Origin: Bombiscardovia coagulans
GTDB taxonomy: Bacteria > Actinomycetota > Actinomycetes > Actinomycetales > Bifidobacteriaceae
Direction: 5' to 3'
Assembly: GCF_002259585.1 (NCBI RefSeq)
Contig: NZ_MWWS01000003.1
Coordinates: 86,308 to 150,307 of the forward strand
DNA: 64,000 nucleotides
Shown: positions 1 through 10,705 of the stretch, piece after piece
How positions within the stretch are numbered: the first letter of the stretch is position 1
Layout of the letters: each line of letters starts with the position of its first letter
Position numbers and translations under genes: made by a program
The notes under the pieces: generated by a model
Seen by the model: the letters and a program-made list of their open reading frames with translations, nothing else
Databases searched by the model: none
Told to the model about the DNA's origin: nothing

Positions 1-267
1 CATTTTTGCTGGCGAAAAAGTGTGCATCCATGCCACAACGCCGATACATGCTGGATTCGAGGAAGCCTTAGTCATAAACTGCTTGATAGCGTCAGAAGAT
101 TTTAAGGTTGGTTTGAGAATAAGCTTCACAGGGATTTTACCTGTTTTGTTGAGTTCATCCACAATTTCTGTAGACTGCACTGCCACCTGGCGAAGGGTAT
201 CCTCACCATAAAGGTCCTGCGAACCCACACCGAACCATATTTCCTTACCTTCAAATGGATTTTCCAT
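1..267 (-). CDS. araA: L-arabinose isomerase, N-terminal part (cut by window edge)
   Basis: Isomerises L-arabinose to L-ribulose, the first step of cytoplasmic arabinose catabolism. The 89 residues visible open with an ATG at 265-267 and run open to the window edge. They contain the segments [18 protein letters not shown] and, near the end, [10 protein letters not shown], all hallmarks of AraA N-termini. About four fifths of the protein lies outside the window. It is the last visible gene of an araB-araD-araA series on this strand, 87 bases after araD. No internal problem is seen in the visible part. The family call is very secure; activity cannot be judged because the metal-binding residues lie in the missing part. 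Confidence 0.93.
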   Translation of the reverse strand, partial: MENPFEGKEIWFGVGSQDLYGEDTLRQVAVQSTEIVDELNKTGKIPVKLILKPTLKSSDAIKQFMTKASSNPACIGVVAWMHTFSPAKM

Positions 268-354
268 CGTTCTACTTTCTCATCATGCCTCTTGAACTCG
301 TGATCGAGAAGCAAATTACCAGACTTTACTTATTTCCTAAAGATGCATTAGCAA

Positions 355-1047
355 TCAGTGCTGCCCATAGACGTTCTGATAGCGCTCATTCAGTTTGGCG
401 ATATCCGCAGGGTCAATCTCAATGATGTCCCCAAGTTGAGCCGCAACCCACATAGTATGTGCGACTTCTTCAGTCATAGCTGCAGCTTTCACTGCACTTT
501 CAGCATCCTTGCCAATGGTGAAGGGGCCATGATTTTGCATGAGTACAGCCGGAGAGTGGGGATACTGTTCTAATGTCTCAACTACTCCCTTACCAATCTC
601 TTCAGAACCGATAAGACGGAAAGGTCCGACAGGCACAGGCCCACCAAATTCATCACCCATCATAGTCAAACCACAGGGAATATTCTTACCTGTAGCAGCC
701 CAAGCTGTCGCGTAAGTAGAGTGCGTGTGAACCACCCCATAGACTTCGGGCATGTGTCGATAAATGTATGCGTGAGAAGCTGTATCCGAACTCGGAGATT
801 CAGCACCATCTATGACATTACCTTCTAAATCAGTAACCACCATGGACTGCGGTGTCAAAAATTCGTAACGAACACCAGAAGGTTTAATCACCATCAAATC
901 AGCAGTTCGCAAGCGCTGAGAGACATTGCCTGCGGTCCATACTACCAAATTCCATGTGATCAACTGCTGGTGGAGGGTAGCTACCTGCTCACGTACCTGT
1001 TGGACCTCAGCACGTACCTGTGCTGGATAATCTTGTAAAGTGACCAT
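355..1047 (-). CDS. araD: L-ribulose-5-phosphate 4-epimerase
   Basis: Converts L-ribulose 5-phosphate to D-xylulose 5-phosphate, which feeds the phosphoketolase pathway. The product of 230 residues is the usual length for class II aldolase/adducin-type epimerases. Visible signatures are GNVSQR near residue 40, the zinc-binding pair in VVHTHS (His107 and His109) and a third His in MQNHG at about 173. The start at 1047 is preferred over an in-frame start at 1098 because AGGAGA lies a few bases upstream of it. The gene sits 70 bases after araB and before araA, as expected for one arabinose transcript. Confidence 0.93.
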   Translation of the reverse strand: MVTLQDYPAQVRAEVQQVREQVATLHQQLITWNLVVWTAGNVSQRLRTADLMVIKPSGVRYEFLTPQSMVVTDLEGNVIDGAESPSSDTASHAYIYRHMPEVYGVVHTHSTYATAWAATGKNIPCGLTMMGDEFGGPVPVGPFRLIGSEEIGKGVVETLEQYPHSPAVLMQNHGPFTIGKDAESAVKAAAMTEEVAHTMWVAAQLGDIIEIDPADIAKLNERYQNVYGQH

Positions 1048-1117
1048 TACATCTCCTATTCTGTCTGTATGTTGTTGCTGATACTCTGTGGTACACACCT
1101 CAGGGAAGCCGACGCGG

Positions 1118-2743
1118 TTATGACTCTAGAGGAATGCTCTTTATCGCAGCTTTTTCAATAGGAAGTCCCTGTTCGAATCGAGCAAAGAACTTCTCAAAGC
1201 CTTTTACATCGCTAGGATCTGCCTGCTCGGTGGTAGACTGCACATCTGCAAAGACCCTGGAATCCAAATAATCTGCCAGATCACTGTCAGTGTGATGTAA
1301 GTAATCAGCTAAGACAGCCATGCCCCAAGCACCGCCTTCTGCGGCTGTTGCCATGACCTTGATTGGAGCATTGAAAGCGGCTGCTAGTATCTTTTGCGCC
1401 ACTTGTGGGGTTGCAAAAATACCACCATGCCCTACCAGCGAATCAACTTGAACACCCTCCTGCTTCGTCATAACATCCATGCCAATTTTGACCGGAGAAA
1501 AGGCAGAGAATAGCTGAGCCCGCATAAAGTTAGCCAAACTCATCTTGCTTTCTGGCCCCCGAGCAAAAACTGGACGACCTTCGTCTAAACCAGCAAGGAA
1601 TTCCCCAGAATAGAAGCAATAATTCACCAAACCGCCAGCATCGGGATCACCTTCCAAAGCTGCCCGGAAGAGGTGAGCATATAGTTCATCGGTTGACAGC
1701 GTGGCACCAGTTATCTGAGCGAAGTCTGCAAAAACCTTGACCCAAGCGTTCAAGTCCGAGGTGAAGTTGTTGGCATGACTCATACCTGCTGGATCTCCCG
1801 CAGGTGTATTCACAGGATCGACTTCGGGATGCAATGCATCCATACGGTGTTCAAGAACCACCATAGAGAAAATTGATGTTCCCGCAGATACATTGCCTGT
1901 ACGCGGACGGACAGCATTTGTTGCTACCATTCCAGTACCTGCGTCACCTTCTGGTGGAGCCAGTGGTATGCCGGCCTGAAGGGTACCTGTAGGATCCAAC
2001 AGTTTGGCACCTTCTTGTGTCAAAACTCCAGCATCAGCCCCTGCCAACAGTGGTTCAGGAAGAAGTTCGGCTATATCCCAAGGTTGCCCCTTCACTTCCG
2101 GCAACTCACGGAATTGCTGAAGCATACCCCTATCGAACTCGTGGAGGTCAGCATCTATGGGAAACATACCAGAAGCATCGCCAATCCCCAGTACCTTGCG
2201 ACCACTCAGCTTCCAGTGTACATAACCAGATAAGGTTGTCAGGAAAGCTACATGAGGTACATGCTCTTCGTTATTCAATATAGCTTGGTACAAGTGTGCA
2301 ATAGACCAACGTTCTGGGATATTGTATTGGAAACAGTTAGAGAGGGCAAGGTGGGCCTGGTGAGTATTGGAGTTACGCCAGGTTCGGAAGGGAACCAACA
2401 ATTCACCGGCATTATCAAATGCCAAATAGCCGTGCATCATAGCAGAAAAGCCCATTGTTCCAACACAGGTCAACTGAAGACCGTAACGTCCTTGAACATC
2501 TTGAACGAGAGCAGCATAAGCTGCCTGCAATCCCAGCCAAACTTCATCAAGAGAGTATGTCCACAGACCATCTACCAAATGATTTTCCCAAGCAAAATCA
2601 CCAGAAGCTATGGTGCGATATCCCTCGTCGATGAGAACAGCTTTAATGCGGGTAGACCCTAATTCGATGCCTAAACTGGTCTTACCTGCTTTGATTGCCT
2701 CTGCCGCCTCCTTGTCCCCATGAATATCCACTACATTCTCCAT
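1118..2743 (-). CDS. araB: Ribulokinase-type FGGY carbohydrate kinase
   Basis: Phosphorylates L-ribulose with ATP, the middle step between araA and araD. The protein has 541 residues with the FGGY-kinase N-terminal phosphate loop in LGIELGSTRIKAVLID near residue 23 and the C-terminal ATPase lobe containing GHGGIFATPQVAQKIL and EGGAWGMAV. The start at 2743 is chosen because AAAGGAG lies seven bases before it. A longer reading from a TTG at 2812 has no ribosome site and is less likely. Substrate assignment rests mainly on the araD and araA neighbours, since FGGY kinases are hard to separate by sequence. A promoter and a palindromic operator precede it. Confidence 0.88.
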   Translation of the reverse strand: MENVVDIHGDKEAAEAIKAGKTSLGIELGSTRIKAVLIDEGYRTIASGDFAWENHLVDGLWTYSLDEVWLGLQAAYAALVQDVQGRYGLQLTCVGTMGFSAMMHGYLAFDNAGELLVPFRTWRNSNTHQAHLALSNCFQYNIPERWSIAHLYQAILNNEEHVPHVAFLTTLSGYVHWKLSGRKVLGIGDASGMFPIDADLHEFDRGMLQQFRELPEVKGQPWDIAELLPEPLLAGADAGVLTQEGAKLLDPTGTLQAGIPLAPPEGDAGTGMVATNAVRPRTGNVSAGTSIFSMVVLEHRMDALHPEVDPVNTPAGDPAGMSHANNFTSDLNAWVKVFADFAQITGATLSTDELYAHLFRAALEGDPDAGGLVNYCFYSGEFLAGLDEGRPVFARGPESKMSLANFMRAQLFSAFSPVKIGMDVMTKQEGVQVDSLVGHGGIFATPQVAQKILAAAFNAPIKVMATAAEGGAWGMAVLADYLHHTDSDLADYLDSRVFADVQSTTEQADPSDVKGFEKFFARFEQGLPIEKAAIKSIPLES

Positions 2744-2833
2744 AGCTCGACTCCTTTGTAACCGACGCATAGTCTCCGCTGTGAGACGCCAACTTTCAGA
2801 TAAGGTCTTCAACGGTCCATCTGAAAACTACAA

Positions 2834-2847
2834 TGTTAGCGCTCACA
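2834..2847. promoter_or_regulatory. LacI-type operator in front of araB
   Basis: The 14 bases TGTTAGCGCTCACA form a near-perfect palindrome centred on AGCGCT, the typical shape of a LacI-family operator. It lies just downstream of the predicted -10 of the araB promoter, where a bound repressor would block transcription. The adjacent LacI-family gene is the obvious candidate regulator. The palindrome is seen; its role is inferred. Confidence 0.6.
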
Positions 2848-2851
2848 CTCC

Positions 2852-2879
2852 TATATAGCATTGTAGCTTTTAGCATCAA
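2852..2879 (-). promoter_or_regulatory. Predicted araBDA promoter
   Basis: Reading the minus strand there is TTGATG (2874-2879), a 16-base spacer and TATATA (2852-2857), preceded by TGC to give an extended -10. It points at araB, whose start is about 110 bases downstream, and the operator at 2834-2847 follows directly. Confidence 0.55.
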
Positions 2880-2930
2880 AAGAAGCAAGTAGGCGAAGAG
2901 TACCACTAACCTCGTGTCACAAAAACAACT

Positions 2931-4082
<1,152 letters not shown>

Positions 4083-4147
4083 TTAGCTTACACTCTCTTA
4101 GTCCATAGTGCTGCTTACCAGCTTTCGAAACACCTGTACGATGATCT

Positions 4148-4864
4148 CTAGCTCAAGTGCCAACTCTTCCGATGGTAGGGTGTCACCCCCAGCTCAGCAA
4201 TGGCTTGTCGATGCTTAGCAGAACCATACCCCTTATTATGTTCCCAATCATAGGGAGCATATTGAGGATTCTTCTGAGATAATTCCACCATGAGACTGTC
4301 CCTAGCTACTTTAGCTATGACCGAAGCACAAGAAACACTAGCACAGGTCGCATCAGCTTTAACGTGTGTCATCACCCTTGGCATCAATGGCAAATTGGGC
4401 GCTTCTACCATGCAACTAGCCGGAGTAATATAATCATAGGACCCGTCTAAAATAGCTGAAATCTGTATAGGCTGCCCACCTTCAGAAAGCGAATTTGCTC
4501 GTAATTGGAGGCTCTGTTCTACAGCTTCCAATGCACGTAATCCAGCCAGCCCGAGAGCATACATGATTCCCCACTGATCAATCTCTTGATTACTAGCCAC
4601 CCCTGTTGCCCAAACACAAGACCATGCTTTCAAACTCTCTACCATGCCTTCGCGAGCAGCAGGAGTGAGCATTTTGGAATCGGCTAAGCCATACGGCACG
4701 CTCAGTCTAGAAGAACTCGCGGCATCCACTACCGCAGCTCCAACCATGACAGGTCCTGCAAGAGAACCACGGCCTACTTCATCCAAACCAATAACATAGT
4801 GTGCACCCTCAGCTATCAGTTGCTGTTCTACATCAAGTGTGGGAACAATTCGAGCTACACTCAT
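4148..4864 (-). CDS. rnhB: Ribonuclease HII
   Basis: Endonuclease that removes ribonucleotides and RNA primers from RNA:DNA hybrids. The 238-residue protein has the RNase HII signature YVIGLDEVGRGSLAGPV with the acidic pair Asp28 and Glu29, a further Asp in ILDGSYDY, and the ADATCASVSCASVIAKVARD segment. The start at 4864 overlaps the lepB stop codon by four bases (ATGA), with AGGAG about eight bases upstream, so it is translationally coupled to lepB. An earlier in-frame ATG at 4885 lies inside lepB and is less likely. Confidence 0.93.
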   Translation of the reverse strand: MSVARIVPTLDVEQQLIAEGAHYVIGLDEVGRGSLAGPVMVGAAVVDAASSSRLSVPYGLADSKMLTPAAREGMVESLKAWSCVWATGVASNQEIDQWGIMYALGLAGLRALEAVEQSLQLRANSLSEGGQPIQISAILDGSYDYITPASCMVEAPNLPLMPRVMTHVKADATCASVSCASVIAKVARDSLMVELSQKNPQYAPYDWEHNKGYGSAKHRQAIAELGVTPYHRKSWHLS

Positions 4865-5658
4865 TGAGCTGTCTCCTGCTTCCAATTATCGGCATTGCTA
4901 TTAGGAACATTCGCAAAGACATCACGATGGGTATCAATACGTTTCCAGTGCTTCAAAGGCCAGCAGATCATAAAAGCCACGCCAACAACATTATCGATAG
5001 GAACCATACCTCCATCACCATCACTGCTATGGTAGCGAGAATCGGCAGAATTATCACGATTATCACCCAACACGAAAATGTGACCTGCGGGTACCAACAC
5101 ATCAAAACGGAGAGAACTGGGTTGAACACCTGGCTTTATATACGCTGTTTCATCTATAGTTTGTCCATTAATCTTGATGGGGCTGCCTGCACCTTTACAT
5201 TGAACCCTGTCGCCTGGCATACCGATAAGACGTTTGATAAGAAAATCATCTTTATCAAATCTGCCATCTCCTGAAGCTCCAAGCCAACCAGCGGGATCAT
5301 GGAACACGACAATGTCACCTCGCTGCAAGTGTCCCACATTTAAGGTGAGACCATGCGTAGTCAATACACGATCGTTGACTAAGAGTGTATCTTCCATTGA
5401 ACCTGAAGGGATGATGTACTGCCCGAGCAGGAAAATACGAATTGATAACACCAGCAAAACAGGAAGCATACAGACGGTAAGGAGTTTGCAGATACTCTCC
5501 CAGACTCCACGACGGGCGTTAATAGGCAACACCACTCGTGAAGCATGGCGGGGATGAACAGCAAAGGCTCTGCCCATCTCTTCGTCAGAATTAGGCGCAG
5601 AATTGTATGCAACTGTAGAACCTGCACGGGGTCTTGCCGCATCATTGTTATTCACCAT
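4861..5658 (-). CDS. lepB: Signal peptidase I
   Basis: Membrane serine protease that cleaves signal peptides from exported proteins. In the 265-residue protein a cytoplasmic N-terminus is followed by one membrane segment (about 53-79). The catalytic serine is in IPSGSMEDTL (Ser87) and the general-base lysine in FLIKRLIGMPGD (Lys142). The box GDNRDNSADSR completes the S26 family signature. The start at 5658 has GGAG six bases upstream. The gene lies 175 bases after rplS and is coupled to rnhB. A terminator between rplS and lepB suggests partly separate expression. Confidence 0.93.
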   Translation of the reverse strand: MVNNNDAARPRAGSTVAYNSAPNSDEEMGRAFAVHPRHASRVVLPINARRGVWESICKLLTVCMLPVLLVLSIRIFLLGQYIIPSGSMEDTLLVNDRVLTTHGLTLNVGHLQRGDIVVFHDPAGWLGASGDGRFDKDDFLIKRLIGMPGDRVQCKGAGSPIKINGQTIDETAYIKPGVQPSSLRFDVLVPAGHIFVLGDNRDNSADSRYHSSDGDGGMVPIDNVVGVAFMICWPLKHWKRIDTHRDVFANVPNSNADNWKQETAQ

Positions 5659-5734
5659 GCAGACTCCATTCCACACCACCACTATCATGTTTGCAGATAA
5701 GCTATTTGCAATAGATACTTTAGTTGCAATTGAA

Positions 5735-5774
5735 CAAAAAGAGGGCCGGAAGTCTCATGACTTTCGGGCCCTCT
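5735..5774 (-). terminator. Rho-independent terminator after rplS
   Basis: An imperfect GC-rich hairpin (5740-5774) with arms of about 15 bases and a four-base loop is followed on the minus strand by a run of five T. It sits about 60 bases after the rplS stop codon. Confidence 0.78.
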
Positions 5775-5833
5775 CGGCGCAGCTCTATTGAATGAAACTA
5801 GTTACCTCAGCGAAGGTTACTAGCCTTACAAAC

Positions 5834-6205
5834 TCACTTAGCCTGATTTGCCTTGGCATCACGACGCTCAGGAATACGAGCAGCCTTACCCCGCAGGTTA
5901 CGCAAGTAGTAGAGCTTGGCCCTACGCACACGACCACGGCGAGTAACCTTGATGGACTCAATCTGTGGAGAATGCAGAGGGAAACGACGCTCAACACCAA
6001 CACCAAAGCTGATCTTACGCACTAAGACAGTTTCACGCACGCCCTTACCTGAAATGGCAATGACAACACCAGTAAAAGTCTGAATACGGGTGTGATCACC
6101 TTCTCGGATGTTAACGTTGACTTCGATTGTGTCACCTGCACGAAAAGCTGGAATTGCTTCAGCATCCTTCATGTGCTTGGCGTCAAATTGCTCAATGGCA
6201 TTCAT
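5834..6205 (-). CDS. rplS: 50S ribosomal protein L19
   Basis: Large-subunit ribosomal protein at the 30S-50S interface. The 123 residues include the L19 motifs [45 protein letters not shown] and the basic tail [19 protein letters not shown]. The ribosome site GGAGG lies before the ATG. In many bacteria rplS ends an rpsP-rimM-trmD-rplS operon, but here it is more than 20 kb from those genes and on the other strand, leading into lepB-rnhB. It has a structured 5' leader. Confidence 0.97.
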   Translation of the reverse strand: MNAIEQFDAKHMKDAEAIPAFRAGDTIEVNVNIREGDHTRIQTFTGVVIAISGKGVRETVLVRKISFGVGVERRFPLHSPQIESIKVTRRGRVRRAKLYYLRNLRGKAARIPERRDAKANQAK

Positions 6206-6322
6206 AATAACCTCCGTCGCCGCCGCATATCAGCGCAACTTTTTGTTGAGGAATGAGGATTACACACCACTAGTACCCCAGTCCGCATCTCTACCCCACG
6301 GGTTACCCCATAAGGAATGCCA

Positions 6323-6346
6323 GTCCGCCAGTTTCACTGGCTGGAC
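6323..6346 (-). promoter_or_regulatory. Hairpin in the leader upstream of rplS
   Basis: The minus strand can fold as GTCC, one bulged A, GCCAGT, loop GAA, then ACTGGC and GGAC: ten base pairs with a single bulge. It lies about 120 bases upstream of rplS and has no T run, so it does not look like a terminator for pgi. Three copies of TACCCCA and two of CAGTCCGC occur in the same interval. A ribosomal-protein leader is possible but not shown. Confidence 0.35.
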
Positions 6347-6437
6347 CTCAAGGGAGCTGACCTATGCGGCAGTCAGCATCCCGACACAATGTACATGCTA
6401 TTCTACTCTTAGTTCGAGACTCGCGATAGGACTGTGT

Positions 6438-8132
6438 CTACCGGCGATGTGCCCTATAGAAAGCAATCAAAGCCTGAGTTGACTGATCTTGCTGGGCTAG
6501 AGCTGCATCGTCTTGCGAAATAGCAGGAGTGATCTCTTGAGCCAACTTTTTACCTAGCTCAACACCCCATTGGTCAAAGGAGTCAATGCCCCAAACTGTG
6601 CCTTCAGTAAGGACAATGTGCTCATAGAGAGCAATTAGCTCACCCACGGCATAAGGAGTAAGTGCCTGACCAAAGATGGATGTTGTGGGTCGGTTTCCAG
6701 TAAAGACACGAGCAGGCACAATGGTCTCGGGTGTACCCTCTGCTCGAACCTCCTCAGCTGTCTTTCCAAAAGCCAAAGCTTTCGTCTGAGCAAAGAAGTT
6801 AGCTAAGAAGAGCTCATGAACGTCTTGATCTGCGTCCTGAGTTGGATTAGCAGTATTAGCGAAAGCGATAAAATCAGCAGGAATTAAACGAGTTCCTTGA
6901 TGGATGAGTTGGTAGAAGGCGTGCTGACCGTTAGTGCCAGGCTCACCCCAGAAGATTTCGCCTGTCTGGCTAGTTACTGGCGTACCATCCCACCGTACTG
7001 ACTTGCCATTAGATTCCATCGTCAGCTGTTGCAGGTAGGCGGGGAAGCGATGGAGGTACTGATTATAAGGTAGAACGGCATGAGAGTGAGCACCGAAGAA
7101 ATTGACATACCACACATTCATCAAACCGAGAATGGCCACGACATTACGCTCAAAGGGCGTGGTTCGATAGTAGGTATCAATATCATGGAAGCCCTTCAGG
7201 AACTCCTCAAAATGTTCTGGACCAAAGACCACAGCCAGAGAGGCTCCAACAGCGGAGTCTACCGAGTATCGCCCACCTACCCAGTTCCAGAAGCCGAAAG
7301 CGTTGTGAGGGTCAATCCCAAAAGCCTCAACCTTATCCAGGGCTGTAGAAACAGCCACAAAGTGACGTTTTACGGCTTCAGATCGTGAACTCTCAGAACT
7401 ATCGATAGCTCCCTGATCCTGGAGCTTATTAAGCAGCCAGGTGCGGGCTTCACGAGCGTTAGTGAGCGTTTCCAATGTGGTGAACGTCTTAGAAACGACG
7501 ATGAACAACGTAGTCTCCGGGTCCAAATCTCGGGTCTTCTCCGCAAGATCATTGGGATCGATATTGGAGACGTATCGAGCCGAAATACCTGCGTTCGCAT
7601 ACGGCTTCAAGGCTTCGTATACCATAACGGGTCCCAAGTCTGAGCCACCAATACCAATGTTGACTATAGTTTCAATTTTCTTGCCGCTCACGCCCGTCCA
7701 CTGGCCTGAGCGAACCTGCCTAGCAAAGGCGTATACCCGTTCAAGGGTATCCCGAACGTCTTTTACAACATCCTGCCCATCTACGATTAGTTTGCCTTGA
7801 TCCTCCGCAGGCCGACGTAGCGCTGTATGGAGAACTGCCCTATCTTCCGTATTGTTAATATGCACACCAGTGAACATCTGCTCTATGCGCTCATCGAGCT
7901 TAACTTCTTTGGCTAATTGAGCGAACAGTTCTAAGGTTTCTGGTTTAATCAAGTTTTTCGACAGGTCAAAATGGAGATCTCCAGCTTCAAAGCTCAGCTT
8001 GGCTGTGCGCTCCGGGTCAGCATCGAACCATCGGCGTAGATTGATACCCTCACTTTGTAAGTCCTTAAAATGCTGCTCCAACTGAGCCCAAGCAGGAGTT
8101 TTAGTTGCATCGACAGGAGGATTGATGGCCAT
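6438..8132 (-). CDS. pgi: Glucose-6-phosphate isomerase
   Basis: Interconverts glucose 6-phosphate and fructose 6-phosphate, the entry to the fructose-6-phosphate phosphoketolase shunt in this family. The product has 564 residues, full length. It shows the phosphate-binding segment [17 protein letters not shown], the signature [36 protein letters not shown] and the C-terminal signature [11 protein letters not shown]. The start at 8132 has AAAGGA about seven bases upstream; an ATG five codons earlier is less likely. It appears monocistronic. Confidence 0.97.
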   Translation of the reverse strand: MAINPPVDATKTPAWAQLEQHFKDLQSEGINLRRWFDADPERTAKLSFEAGDLHFDLSKNLIKPETLELFAQLAKEVKLDERIEQMFTGVHINNTEDRAVLHTALRRPAEDQGKLIVDGQDVVKDVRDTLERVYAFARQVRSGQWTGVSGKKIETIVNIGIGGSDLGPVMVYEALKPYANAGISARYVSNIDPNDLAEKTRDLDPETTLFIVVSKTFTTLETLTNAREARTWLLNKLQDQGAIDSSESSRSEAVKRHFVAVSTALDKVEAFGIDPHNAFGFWNWVGGRYSVDSAVGASLAVVFGPEHFEEFLKGFHDIDTYYRTTPFERNVVAILGLMNVWYVNFFGAHSHAVLPYNQYLHRFPAYLQQLTMESNGKSVRWDGTPVTSQTGEIFWGEPGTNGQHAFYQLIHQGTRLIPADFIAFANTANPTQDADQDVHELFLANFFAQTKALAFGKTAEEVRAEGTPETIVPARVFTGNRPTTSIFGQALTPYAVGELIALYEHIVLTEGTVWGIDSFDQWGVELGKKLAQEITPAISQDDAALAQQDQSTQALIAFYRAHRR

Positions 8133-8270
8133 GTATGGTCCTTTCATCAGCGAAAATCGTCAACCACTCAGACAAGGCATCTGAGAACGGCTGTTTTCTA
8201 TATTTTCAAGGTACTCACAAAAGAGGACACAACACGCTCGAAGCAAGCGCCTACCCAATGCGCATACTTG

Positions 8271-9506
8271 CTATTTACTAAGACCGATTGACCTAAACAG
8301 CGGTTGACGAACCAACCTATCAATAAGAGATACGAGCAAGGCAAAGAATAAGGCAAATACTATACCTACCAAAAGGAATCTGCCATACAAGCCCTGTTGT
8401 ACCATACCTCCCAATATGCGAGCACAATACGGATCCCACAAGCTGTTAGACAGAGACTGGACAATGTAAAACCCTAGAATCCCTGAAGCCAGTGATTGAA
8501 TAACCTTGCTCAGTTTCAGATGAGCAAATCCCAGATTTTGCTTCAGGGCACAGGTCAGTAGGGCTGCCAAAGCCAAAAGAAAAGCTAAAATTGAAGTTGA
8601 CTTGAAAGAAAGACTGTACAGCAGGTCTGTACGCCCTAAACCAGCCCAAACACCAGTAATACCAATAACTACTACCATTAGACAGAACAGTATATTCCGC
8701 CAGAAACCGCTGGTGACCCACTTACTAGATTGAACCGTCGAGTGCTTCTTGTGTACATAGACACCGAGAACACCAGCTACAGCATATGAAACCATATACG
8801 TTACAGCACTCATCTGCTTTCGCCAGTTGAACAGACCACGTTGAACAGGATCACCCTGTTCCATAAATGCAATGTAAACGTTAACAATATATATACCCAA
8901 CACGAGCAGCAGGAAGAGTACCTGCGCCCACTTATTATCTCCAAAATGGCGTACAGCTACTGCCCAGATAGGTGCCAAGATCACAAAAATAAGGTAAAGC
9001 CAGACGAACTCCAAGCCAGGTCCTATCCAGAAAATAGTTCCCGCAGCTGGTATCCGTAGCACAAAATGATCCACCAGCAACATCAGTATTGCGTATACAG
9101 CAACTGTGGATACCACCAATAAGCAGCGGCGTAGACCAGCCTTGAACTGATCCAACCAGTAACCCCGTGAGCCTACTTGCCTGACCATATTTGGCAGCAT
9201 ATAAAAACCTGAGATCATATAAAAAACATGATTGCCCCAAGAACCTAACAGTGCGATCACACCCATACCCCATAACAGCAACCAAGGTATAGGCAGCGAA
9301 CTATTTGCAAGAGCCGACGATACCACTACATGTTCAGGACCAGGTGTGACTCCCATATGCGTCATACCCCAGAACCACGGGGTAAAAACATGAAAGATAG
9401 AGATACCAGCAATCGCTGTCAGCCGTAAGGCTTCCACACGAATATTCCTATGTCTGGGTATGGATGCTTGTTGCTGTTGTTCTGCCTGTGTGGTTGCCTG
9501 GCTCAT
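8271..9506 (-). CDS. Membrane acyltransferase, acyltransferase-3 (OafA-like) family
   Basis: Integral membrane protein of 411 residues with about ten hydrophobic segments after a short Gln-rich cytoplasmic N-terminus. The first segment holds RVEALRLTAIAGISIFHVF, the typical start of acyltransferase-3 proteins with the conserved His, and YMISGFYMLP resembles their second motif. Members transfer acetyl or other acyl groups to surface polysaccharides, teichoic acids or peptidoglycan. The acceptor cannot be read from sequence. It lies 74 bases after a mannose-1-phosphate guanylyltransferase gene on the same strand, hinting at a role in surface glycan decoration. Confidence 0.75.
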   Translation of the reverse strand: MSQATTQAEQQQQASIPRHRNIRVEALRLTAIAGISIFHVFTPWFWGMTHMGVTPGPEHVVVSSALANSSLPIPWLLLWGMGVIALLGSWGNHVFYMISGFYMLPNMVRQVGSRGYWLDQFKAGLRRCLLVVSTVAVYAILMLLVDHFVLRIPAAGTIFWIGPGLEFVWLYLIFVILAPIWAVAVRHFGDNKWAQVLFLLLVLGIYIVNVYIAFMEQGDPVQRGLFNWRKQMSAVTYMVSYAVAGVLGVYVHKKHSTVQSSKWVTSGFWRNILFCLMVVVIGITGVWAGLGRTDLLYSLSFKSTSILAFLLALAALLTCALKQNLGFAHLKLSKVIQSLASGILGFYIVQSLSNSLWDPYCARILGGMVQQGLYGRFLLVGIVFALFFALLVSLIDRLVRQPLFRSIGLSK

Positions 9507-9580
9507 CCTTTTTATAACTCCTCTTTCAGCATCCCTATAGAATGTGCAGTATCATTCGAGCATACGAGCCACTCGTCTCG

Positions 9581-10705
9581 TTAGAGAATATCGTCCTGCC
9601 CATCTCCTGAGAGCTTGGAAACCATGGTCTTCACGTCTTGACTACGGGCTCTCGGGGCAATAAGCAAGGCGTCCGGCGTATCAACCACTACAAGATCATC
9701 TACCCCTAATAGGGCTATTGTCCGCCCTGCAGCTGGAACGACCACATCACCAGCACTATCGATGTAGCTCACCAAGTCTGCTTCACCGAGAATCTTAATA
9801 TTTTGACGGTTAGATGAAGGCAACAAAGCTGCGATAGAGTTGAAGTCACCAATGTCATCCCATCCAAAACCACCTGGGACAACCGCCACACCACCAGCCG
9901 CAGCAAGAGGCTCGGCAACCGCATAGTCAAAAGCGATTTTTTCGATTCCTGCCCAGTACTCATTCAAAGCCGCCTGCCTTGACTCCGGATTAGTATCCCA
10001 GGCCTGAGCAATATCCATTATCGCCGAGTAGAGGTCAGGCTTGTAGCTCTTCAGACAGCCTAGTAGGGTATCTGCGCGCATCACAAACATACCAGCATTC
10101 CAGCGGTATTCACCAGTAGCCAAGTACGCTTGAGCCGTAACGGCGTCTGGTTTTTCCACGAACTCGGTTACCAAACGCGCATCAGGAGCGCCTGTAATCT
10201 CTGAAGCCAGGGAACGCCCCTGATGAATATACCCAAATGCAGTTGAGGGACGCGAGGCAGCGATTCCAATTGTAGTCACATATCCAGCCTCCGCAGCAGC
10301 AACCGCTTGACGCACTGACGTAGTAAAAGCATCTTCGTCACGAATGACATGATCAGCAGCAAACGATCCGACCACAATATGGTCCCCGTGTCTGCGGGCC
10401 AAAACTGCCGTAGCCAAAGCAATAGCAGCGGTAGAATCGCGCGGTAAAGGTTCTGCAAATACCGCATCGGATGCCAATTCCGGTAACTGCTCACGAACAG
10501 CCTCGACATGAGGAGCACCAGTAGACACCACGATATGGTCAGAGCCGCAAATGGCAGCTAGCCGACGAAAAGTGCCCTGGATCATACTCTGGCCTTGACC
10601 CAGCAAATCGAAGAGAAACTTAGGGTGATCTTTGCGGCTTAAAGGCCATAGACGAGTACCCACTCCTCCAGCTGGAATAATGGCATAAAAATTGTCGAAA
10701 CTCAT
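9581..10705 (-). CDS. manC: Mannose-1-phosphate guanylyltransferase
   Basis: Makes GDP-mannose from mannose 1-phosphate and GTP for glycan synthesis. The 374-residue protein begins with the nucleotidyltransferase signature AIIPAGGVGTRLWPLSRKDH and contains ADHVI, GYIHQG, FVEKPD and RWNAGMFV, all standard for the family. There is no C-terminal phosphomannose isomerase domain, so it is the short monofunctional type. The exact start is uncertain: 10705 matches the family, with GGAG close upstream; ATGs at 10714, 10735 and 10741 are in frame. It probably shares a transcript with the membrane acyltransferase downstream. Confidence 0.88.
   Translation of the reverse strand: MSFDNFYAIIPAGGVGTRLWPLSRKDHPKFLFDLLGQGQSMIQGTFRRLAAICGSDHIVVSTGAPHVEAVREQLPELASDAVFAEPLPRDSTAAIALATAVLARRHGDHIVVGSFAADHVIRDEDAFTTSVRQAVAAAEAGYVTTIGIAASRPSTAFGYIHQGRSLASEITGAPDARLVTEFVEKPDAVTAQAYLATGEYRWNAGMFVMRADTLLGCLKSYKPDLYSAIMDIAQAWDTNPESRQAALNEYWAGIEKIAFDYAVAEPLAAAGGVAVVPGGFGWDDIGDFNSIAALLPSSNRQNIKILGEADLVSYIDSAGDVVVPAAGRTIALLGVDDLVVVDTPDALLIAPRARSQDVKTMVSKLSGDGQDDIL

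Noticed and set aside
1048-1098. Longer araD with start at 1098
   Set aside because: The added 17 residues are not family-like, and AGGAGA marks the start at 1047.
4801-5274. Forward-strand open frame of 157 codons over rnhB and lepB
   Set aside because: Both strands cannot be explained together; the minus-strand proteins have full catalytic signatures.
6108-6482. Forward-strand open frame of 124 codons across the rplS leader
   Set aside because: It lies mostly over rplS and the pgi end on the other strand, has no family-like composition and no ribosome site. It is a shadow of real genes.
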